Shown here: in pieces, positions 14,173-18,078 of the stretch
How the letters are laid out: every line of letters starts with the position of its first letter
How positions within the stretch are numbered: position 1 is the first letter of the stretch
DNA from: Archangium gephyra
GTDB taxonomy: Bacteria; Myxococcota; Myxococcia; Myxococcales; Myxococcaceae
Direction of reading: 5' to 3'
NCBI GenBank assembly: GCA_003243425.1
Contig: QFQP01000063.1
Location: 1 to 18,078 of the forward strand
Length of the DNA: 18,078 bases
Notes under the pieces: generated by a model
The model's input: the letters and a program-made list of their open reading frames with translations, nothing else
The model's database searches: none
What the model was told of the DNA's origin: nothing
Position numbers and translations under genes: made by a program

Positions 14173-15110
14173 TGTTGCCGTGGGCGCAGGGCACGGTGCC
14201 GTTGATGCTCGCGCCGATGCAGGGCGTGACCAACCGGGCCGTGCGTCAGGTGTTCGTCGACTGGGTTCGCCCCGACGTGGTGTTCAGCGAGTTCATGCGC
14301 GTGAAACACGCGGAAGGTGCGCAGCGGCTCTCGCAGGGAGATCTGCTCGACGCGAAGCCGCACGGTAAAGGGGTGCCGCTCATCGTTCAGCTCATCGGGC
14401 GTGACCTCGAGCCGCTCGTCGAAGGTGCGCACGAAGCGCAGGCCGCGGGCGCGGTGCACCTCAACCTCAACCTGGGGTGCCCGTATGGCCGCATGAACGT
14501 TGGCTGTGGCGGCGGCATGTTGGAGCGGCCCGAGGCCCTGCCCGACATTCTCGGTGCGCTGCGCGCGGCCATCGTGGGCACGTTCTCGGTGAAGGTGCGC
14601 AGCGGGTATTCGGACCCCGAGCAGATCTTCTCGTTGCTGCCAGTGTTCGAAGACGCGGGCGTGGACTTCATCGCGTTGCACGCGCGCACGGTGGTGCAGC
14701 GCTACGACGGTGAAGCGGATCATTCGGTGACGGCGCGCGTGGTGAAGGCGACTTCACTGCCGGTCATCGCCAATGGAGATCTCAATTCGGTCGAGGTCGC
14801 GCGCCGGGTGCTGCACGAGACCGGCGCTGCGGGGTTGATGATGGGCCGCGGGGCGATGCGGGACCCGTTGTTGTTCGAGCGGCTGCGCGGTCGTGCGCCA
14901 GACCTCTCGATGGTGGAAGCGCATCAACATTTTCTCCGCGCGCTCACCCGGCAATACGGAGCGCTGTTCGGCGCTGAAGCCAACGTGCTTTCGAAGTTGA
15001 AGAGCTCGCTGGCCGTGATGGGCGTGCTGGAAGACGAGCGCGTGTACCGGCCGCTCAAGAAGGCGAAGACCGTGGACGACTTCTGTGAGGGCATCGAGGC
15101 GATGCGCTGA
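14172..15110 (+). CDS. dus: tRNA-dihydrouridine synthase
   Basis: This FMN enzyme reduces uridine to dihydrouridine in the D-loop of tRNA using NADPH. At 312 residues it fits the Dus family. The TIM barrel shows LAPMQGVTN (13-21), FSEFM (38-42), QLIG (73-76) and NLGCPYGRMN (100-109), with C103 as the catalytic cysteine. Downstream are VKVRSGYSD, LHARTVVQRYDGEADH (the catalytic-site and phosphate-binding tract), NGDL and the FMN-phosphate motif MMGRGAM. A C-terminal helical domain follows. I cannot tell DusA, B or C from this alone; the QRYDG sequence and length are nearest DusC-type proteins. ATG 14172 overlaps the preceding stop (TGATG). A much longer open frame upstream is a shadow of the outer-membrane gene. 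Confidence 0.93.
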   Translation: MLPWAQGTVPLMLAPMQGVTNRAVRQVFVDWVRPDVVFSEFMRVKHAEGAQRLSQGDLLDAKPHGKGVPLIVQLIGRDLEPLVEGAHEAQAAGAVHLNLNLGCPYGRMNVGCGGGMLERPEALPDILGALRAAIVGTFSVKVRSGYSDPEQIFSLLPVFEDAGVDFIALHARTVVQRYDGEADHSVTARVVKATSLPVIANGDLNSVEVARRVLHETGAAGLMMGRGAMRDPLLFERLRGRAPDLSMVEAHQHFLRALTRQYGALFGAEANVLSKLKSSLAVMGVLEDERVYRPLKKAKTVDDFCEGIEAMR

Positions 15111-15202
15111 AGCGCTTCAAGAAGGCAGCAGCGCGAGGTTCTCGGCGGCGCTCGTCGCGCAGCAGGCCCTCCGCACGACACAACGTGAGCGAGAGTCGTT
15201 CC

Positions 15203-15243
15203 GGCCCCTTGTTTGGGCCGGTTGCGCTCCCAAACCAGGGGCC
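15203..15243. repeat. Strong GC-rich hairpin in the dus/DUF6209 gap
   Basis: GGCCCCTTGTTTGGG (15203-15217) pairs with CCCAAACCAGGGGCC (15229-15243), with 14 of 15 positions matching and an 11-base loop. No T run follows on either strand, so it is not a standard intrinsic terminator. It might still block transcription or protect the 3' end of the dus message, or act as a repeat or operator. The rest of the 183-bp gap shows no gene. Confidence 0.75.
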
Positions 15244-15293
15244 AGTCGTGCTCCGGCGGCATCGAAGTCGCGGGGCTCGTGGGCGACGACTCG

Positions 15294-15617
15294 ATGGTGA
15301 GAATTGAACCCCCGCCCTCAATCAGGGCCGCGAAGGTGTTGAGCATCGACTACGCGCTCGAGCGGCTGCCGAACTGCCGGGCGTGGTACCGCGGCTTCGC
15401 GGCGTGGGAGATCCTCGCGTACGTGCGCTTCGACGGCGGCCCGGTGCAGAGCACGGTGACCACGCGGCAGATTGGCCAACAGCGGCTGGCGGCGCCGGCG
15501 AACTTCGACATTCCCGACGGTGCGCACAGCGCGGAGGTCTGGTTCTACGCGTCGGACATCGGCGGCTGCACGCAGTGGGACTCGAACTACGGGCAGAACT
15601 ACCACCTGCGCTTTTGA
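15294..15617 (+). CDS. Small DUF6209-like protein
   Basis: The 107-residue protein has a compact beta-rich segment: IDYALERLPNCRAWYRGFAA, YVRFDGG, VTTRQIG, then a C-terminal WFYASDIGGCTQWDSNYGQN. The pattern D-Y-LP-C-R, then W-YRF-GG, then WF-S-GC-WDSNYG-NY resembles DUF6209 proteins (recognised from memory). Two cysteines, in LPNC and GGC, could form a disulfide. No signal peptide is seen in this start choice. ATG 15294 is taken because it precedes the domain by about 15 residues; the frame is open upstream through the hairpin, so the true start could be earlier. It is convergent with the methyltransferase gene: the two stop codons are directly adjacent (15617/15618). Confidence 0.6.
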   Translation: MVRIEPPPSIRAAKVLSIDYALERLPNCRAWYRGFAAWEILAYVRFDGGPVQSTVTTRQIGQQRLAAPANFDIPDGAHSAEVWFYASDIGGCTQWDSNYGQNYHLRF

Positions 15618-16238
15618 TCACGACGCAGCGCCGCGGATGACGGGGGCGATCAACTGATCAGCCTCACGCCGCGGCAAGCCGTTGGCCTTGCACTGATCAG
15701 CCAGCACGTCTCGCAGCTCTCGGAGCCCGCGCACGTCGACGAACGCCGGCGCCGACGACTTCGCGGCGTGCAGCTCGTACGCGAACAACACCACCGCCTG
15801 CGACAGGTTCACCGACGGCTGCTCCGGCAACGTGGGCAGGAACGCGAGCGCATGGCAGGGCTTCAAGTCGGCGTCGGTCAGCCCGTTGGCCTCGGCGCCG
15901 AACACCAGCGCCCACTTCACGTCACTGTGCGCGGTGCAGTGCGCCAGCTCGCGCGAGGTGAACCGCAGCTTCGCCGGCAATTCACGCATCGTGGTACCGA
16001 CGACGACCTCGTGCCCGTGCACCGCTTCTTCGAGCGTCTCGACCCGCCGCAACGACTCGAGCGTGCGCGCGACGTCGGCGCCGTTCTTCATGTGCGCCAG
16101 TTGCTTCATGCGCGTGAAGTGTTCGCGGGGAATGACCGCCACCCACTCGCTGAGGCCGAAGGTCTTCATCGCGGCGGCGATGGCCAGCAGGTTGTCGTGG
16201 TTGCGGGGCCGCACCAGCACCACCAGCGGCGCGCTCAC
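15618..16238 (-). CDS. SpoU/TrmH-superfamily RNA methyltransferase (TrmJ/LasT-like), divergent
   Basis: The 206-residue protein has the trefoil-knot SPOUT layout. N-terminal LVRPRNHDNLLAIAAAMKTF (8-27) aligns with motif 1 of TrmJ, EVVVGTTMR (77-85) with the GT-R strand, LVFGAEANGLTDADL (111-125) with motif 2, and PEQPSVNLSQAVVLFAYEL (138-156) with motif 3. TrmJ enzymes 2'-O-methylate tRNA position 32 using S-adenosylmethionine. The Asn of motif 1 (N16) and of motif 3 (N144) are present, but the motif 1 Arg is Ala22 and the FGRER of motif 2 is FGAEA, so catalysis as in TrmJ is doubtful. The GTG start overlaps the upstream gene's TGA as GTGA, indicating translational coupling. A much longer upstream frame is a shadow of the neighbouring gene. 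Confidence 0.82.
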   Translation of the reverse strand: MSAPLVVLVRPRNHDNLLAIAAAMKTFGLSEWVAVIPREHFTRMKQLAHMKNGADVARTLESLRRVETLEEAVHGHEVVVGTTMRELPAKLRFTSRELAHCTAHSDVKWALVFGAEANGLTDADLKPCHALAFLPTLPEQPSVNLSQAVVLFAYELHAAKSSAPAFVDVRGLRELRDVLADQCKANGLPRREADQLIAPVIRGAAS

Positions 16239-16891
16239 CGCGGAACGACCTTGTGCCGGAAGCGGTTGATGAACATCGCCACCGCGTTCCAGCTCACCAC
16301 CACCGTCATCACCGCCATCAGCACCGTGCCGCCCCACTTCCACCACGGCGAGTCGGCGCCCAGCAGGAACCCGAGCATGAAGCCCACCGCCACCAGCGAC
16401 AACAGGAGCGACGTCACGTGGCCCCACCAGCTCTCGGTGGAGAACTGCTCCTGACACTTCGTGCACTCGTACGTGTACTCGGTGCCGGTGGGCATGCCGC
16501 GGTTGGTGTGGCGGATGATTTCGATGGCGCGCGATTCGCCACCGCACCCCGCGTGAATGCGCCTCGGGGGCCCACCCGGGAACTTCATCGCCGGAGCGAG
16601 GGCGCCGCTCATCACCGGCACGCGGGCGTCAAACCCGCCGCTGCGCCACGCGAAGAACAACACGGGCAGCCCGAGGCCCATCGCCGGGAGCAGCAGCACG
16701 CCGGCGATCCAGTACGCGAGCACCGTCATCTTCGAGCGCTGCACGAACCACCTGCCGCACGCCTGGCAGCGGTACTCGCGCGTGACCTCACCCGTCGGTG
16801 CCGAGCCGCGCGTGTGCTGCCATTCGTTGACGAGCACCACCGCCGCGTGGGCGCAGCCGGCGCACTGACGAACCTCGATCTGCTCGTTCAT
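16235..16891 (-). CDS. Membrane protein with two zinc-ribbon-like repeats
   Basis: The 218-residue protein consists of two similar halves. Each has a ribbon-like Cys module followed by membrane helices: CAGC (10-13) and CQAC (42-45), then a hydrophobic region at 56-81; and C116 with CTKC (143-146), then helices at about 157-178 and 186-208. The halves align through TGEVTREYRCQACGRWF and TGTEYTYECTKCQEQF. The second half has lost one Cys of its first pair (AGCGG). There is no signal peptide; the first ribbon is probably cytoplasmic. The role is unknown; metal binding is inferred from the cysteines. ATG 16891 is clear, and 38 bp separate it from the divergent gene at 16930. It is coupled to the methyltransferase gene downstream. 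Confidence 0.8.
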   Translation of the reverse strand: MNEQIEVRQCAGCAHAAVVLVNEWQHTRGSAPTGEVTREYRCQACGRWFVQRSKMTVLAYWIAGVLLLPAMGLGLPVLFFAWRSGGFDARVPVMSGALAPAMKFPGGPPRRIHAGCGGESRAIEIIRHTNRGMPTGTEYTYECTKCQEQFSTESWWGHVTSLLLSLVAVGFMLGFLLGADSPWWKWGGTVLMAVMTVVVSWNAVAMFINRFRHKVVPR

Positions 16892-16912
16892 GGAGCGCGC
16901 ACCCTACTCAGG

Positions 16913-16918
16913 TAGAGT
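16913..16918 (+). promoter_or_regulatory. Candidate -10 of the secreted-protein gene
   Basis: TAGAGT, within CAGGTAGAGTTCACGG, lies about 12 bases before ATG 16930. It resembles the TACGGT placed similarly before the lipoprotein gene (17649-17654); both sit in a GGTAnnGT context. The start of transcription would be close to the ATG, so the message would be leaderless or nearly so. No convincing -35 is seen here. Confidence 0.25.
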
Positions 16919-16929
16919 TCACGGCACCC

Positions 16930-17625
16930 ATGCTCACTGCGCTTCTCACGCTGACCCTCACGCAGCTGCCGACGGCCAACGACTTCCTCGACAACTCCGA
17001 GAGCGGCGACGCGTTTCAGTCCGTCCAGCTCCGCAGTCACGGCGTGTACGAAGGCACCAGCATCGACAAGGCGAAGGGCAACACCGTCACCACCGGCAAG
17101 TGGTCCATCAAAGACGACACGCTCGAGGTGAAGGTCAGCGGCTGCAAGGGCCCGCTGTGCAAGGAGCAGAAGAAGGACTGGACCGCGAAGGTCAGCGTGG
17201 TGGCACCGCGCGCGATGCTGCTCGACTCGACGGCGCCCAGGCCGCTGCTGCAGTCGGGCGCGTATTACTGTCACTACCTCGGCTGTGAGCCGCGCATCGG
17301 CACCGAGATTCTGTCGAAGAGCGCGAACCTGAAGTCGTTGCACGCCGTGGAAGACCACCTCATCGGCAAGAACCGTGGCCGCGATGCGACGGTCGTCTAC
17401 ATCGGCCAGCGCCCCGACTCGGACACCGCGAAGTCGCGCGTCGAGTTGTGCGGGCGTGACCTCGAGAAGGCGAAGAAGGGCCTCGAGCTGCTCAAGGCCG
17501 ACCTCGCCGACGCCCCCTGGTTCGGTGAGTACACGGTGGTCGAAGCGCCCGCGAAGGACTGCCTGTGGGACGTGCGCCTGTTCGTGCGCGACGACGTGCA
17601 GCCGCCGATGAAGTCCAAGCGCTGA
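16930..17625 (+). CDS. Probable secreted protein of unknown function with six cysteines
   Basis: The 231-residue protein begins with a short hydrophobic stretch (MLTALLTLTLTQLPTA) that could be a signal peptide, although it lacks the usual basic N-terminus. The rest is soluble, with cysteines at 72, 77, 114, 119, 174 and 211, consistent with disulfides in the periplasm. The first part is Lys/Thr-rich (KGNTVTTGKWSIKDDTLEVK, 49-68), like a beta domain. The second half holds an alpha/beta segment (TVVYIGQRPDSDTAKSRVEL, 154-173, and AKKGLELLKADLADAPWF) suggestive of a SPOR or OmpA-like fold, but I cannot place it in a family. It is divergent from the zinc-ribbon gene by 38 bp; no clear ribosome-binding site precedes ATG 16930. 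Confidence 0.7.
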   Translation: MLTALLTLTLTQLPTANDFLDNSESGDAFQSVQLRSHGVYEGTSIDKAKGNTVTTGKWSIKDDTLEVKVSGCKGPLCKEQKKDWTAKVSVVAPRAMLLDSTAPRPLLQSGAYYCHYLGCEPRIGTEILSKSANLKSLHAVEDHLIGKNRGRDATVVYIGQRPDSDTAKSRVELCGRDLEKAKKGLELLKADLADAPWFGEYTVVEAPAKDCLWDVRLFVRDDVQPPMKSKR

Positions 17626-17626
17626 G

Positions 17627-17654
17627 TTGAGTGCGCGCGCGGGGCTGGTACGGT
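17627..17654 (+). promoter_or_regulatory. Possible promoter of the lipoprotein gene
   Basis: TTGAGT (17627-17632), a 16-base spacer and TACGGT (17649-17654) form a weak sigma-70-like pair ending 13 bases before ATG 17668. No Shine-Dalgarno sequence lies between, which would suit a nearly leaderless message. The same region also contains the hairpin at 17641-17663. Confidence 0.25.
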
Positions 17655-17663
17655 GTCAGCCCC
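17641..17663 (+). repeat. Hairpin just upstream of the lipoprotein start
   Basis: GGGGCTG (17641-17647) pairs perfectly with CAGCCCC (17657-17663) around a 9-base loop, ending four bases before ATG 17668. No T run follows, so it is not an intrinsic terminator for the upstream gene. It might affect translation if transcribed, but it overlaps the candidate promoter. Confidence 0.45.
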
Positions 17664-17667
17664 CCAC

Positions 17668-18078
17668 ATGATCAATCTCCGAACTTTCTTCGTCGCTGCA
17701 ACGGTCGCGCTCGCCTTCGGTGTTCCCGCCACGGGCTGCGGCAAACCTCCGTGTAACGCCAGCTCGTGCCCCACGGGCTGCTGTGATTCGAGCGGCTCGT
17801 GTCAGTCGGCCGGTCAGTCGACCTGCGGCCAGCTCGGCAACGCCTGCGTCTCGTGCCAGCTGGGTCAGACCTGCAACCTCGGCATCTGCATGAACGTTGG
17901 CGGTTCCGGCGGCTCGGGTGGTTCGGGCGGCGGCACTGCGACGGGCGGCGGCACGGCAACGGGCGGCGGCACGGCGACGGGCGGCGGCACGGCGACGGGC
18001 GGCGGCACGGCGACGGGCGGCGGCACGGCAACGGGCGGCGGCACGGCGACGGGCGGCGGCTCCGCGACGGGCGGCGGC
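17668..18078 (+). CDS. Cys-rich lipoprotein with Gly/Thr/Ala repeat tail (partial, runs off the window)
   Basis: The visible 137 residues begin with a lipoprotein signal (MINLRTFFVAATVALAFGVP), with the lipid-anchor cysteine at C24 in PATGC. Residues 29-74 are a Cys-rich module (CNASSCPTGCCDSSGSC, then CGQLGNACVSCQLGQTCNLG and C74) with regular CC and CxxC spacing, of a type common in myxobacterial secreted proteins, whose function I do not know. From residue 78 it becomes a low-complexity linker (GGSGGSGGSGG) and then GGGTAT repeats to the window edge. In such proteins a linker of this type usually leads to a further domain, which is not visible here. ATG 17668 is the only start that gives the signal peptide. 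Confidence 0.85.
   Translation, partial: MINLRTFFVAATVALAFGVPATGCGKPPCNASSCPTGCCDSSGSCQSAGQSTCGQLGNACVSCQLGQTCNLGICMNVGGSGGSGGSGGGTATGGGTATGGGTATGGGTATGGGTATGGGTATGGGTATGGGSATGGG
17926..18078 (+). repeat. 18-bp in-frame tandem repeat (GGGTAT units)
   Basis: The unit GGCGGCGGCACGGCGACG encodes GGGTAT. Eight complete units start at 17926, 17944, 17962, 17980, 17998, 18016, 18034 and 18052, with a ninth cut by the window edge. Units differ only at synonymous third bases (ACT for ACG, GCA for GCG), except the eighth, where TCC gives Ser for Thr. Being 18 bp, gain or loss of units keeps the frame. The near-identity suggests recent slippage. Confidence 0.95.

Noticed and set aside
15297..15318. 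Sequence resembling the reverse of a tRNA T-loop (GAATTGAACC)
   Set aside because: The flanking bases do not form a T-stem, and no acceptor or anticodon arm can be built around it. It also lies within the DUF6209-like reading frame.
17926..18078. Regular repeats considered as a CRISPR array
   Set aside because: The 18-bp units are contiguous with no spacers and are in frame with a lipoprotein gene, so they are a coding tandem repeat.

Overview
The window is about 18 kb of high-GC DNA with dense, mostly plus-strand genes and a strong GC bias at third codon positions. The gene set suggests a member of the Myxococcota, probably related to Myxococcaceae/Archangiaceae. It includes an FHA-domain protein, a stand-alone PTS enzyme I, a DUF2490-like outer-membrane protein, a DUF6209-like protein, and above all a Cys-rich lipoprotein followed by a glycine/threonine/alanine repeat tail. 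This assignment is inference: there is no rRNA or tRNA in the window to confirm it.

Layout. Positions 1-164 hold the last codons of an upstream plus-strand gene and its intrinsic terminator. An FHA-domain gene (181-660, minus) diverges from an unusual 756-residue fusion (723-2993, plus): a class II photolyase-like half joined to a renalase-like FAD/NAD(P) oxidoreductase half. Positions 2994-3909 hold no convincing full-length gene but carry several inverted repeats, including a 252-bp imperfect palindrome with 34-bp ends (3388-3639). One arm of it forms the end of a short minus-strand reading frame.

Positions 3910-7610 are a tightly overlapping plus-strand operon: ketopantoate reductase-like, LysR-type regulator, cupin, group IV PLP decarboxylase (LysA/BtrK type), and the remains of an MgtC/SapB gene. 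The last of these runs into the 3' end of ptsI (7576-9357, minus). Divergent from ptsI is a GT-C-like membrane protein (9436-11190). A plus-strand run follows: FAD-linked lactone-oxidase-like enzyme, a small unknown protein, a DUF2490-like beta-barrel, a tRNA-dihydrouridine synthase, a hairpin-containing gap, and a DUF6209-like small protein. Convergent with these, with no gap, are a SpoU/TrmJ-type methyltransferase and a zinc-ribbon membrane protein in a GTGA-coupled pair (15618-16891, minus). The window ends with a small secreted Cys-containing protein and the lipoprotein with an 18-bp tandem repeat, cut by the window edge.

The most distinctive items are: the photolyase-renalase fusion, whose photolyase half keeps the tryptophan triad but lacks an Asn and a Trp expected at the flavin and the lesion; the palindromic element at 3388-3639; the TrmJ-like protein lacking the usual motif arginines; and the membrane protein built from two zinc-ribbon/membrane repeats. 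I did not see a defence system, CRISPR array, complete transposase, prophage or secondary-metabolite cluster.
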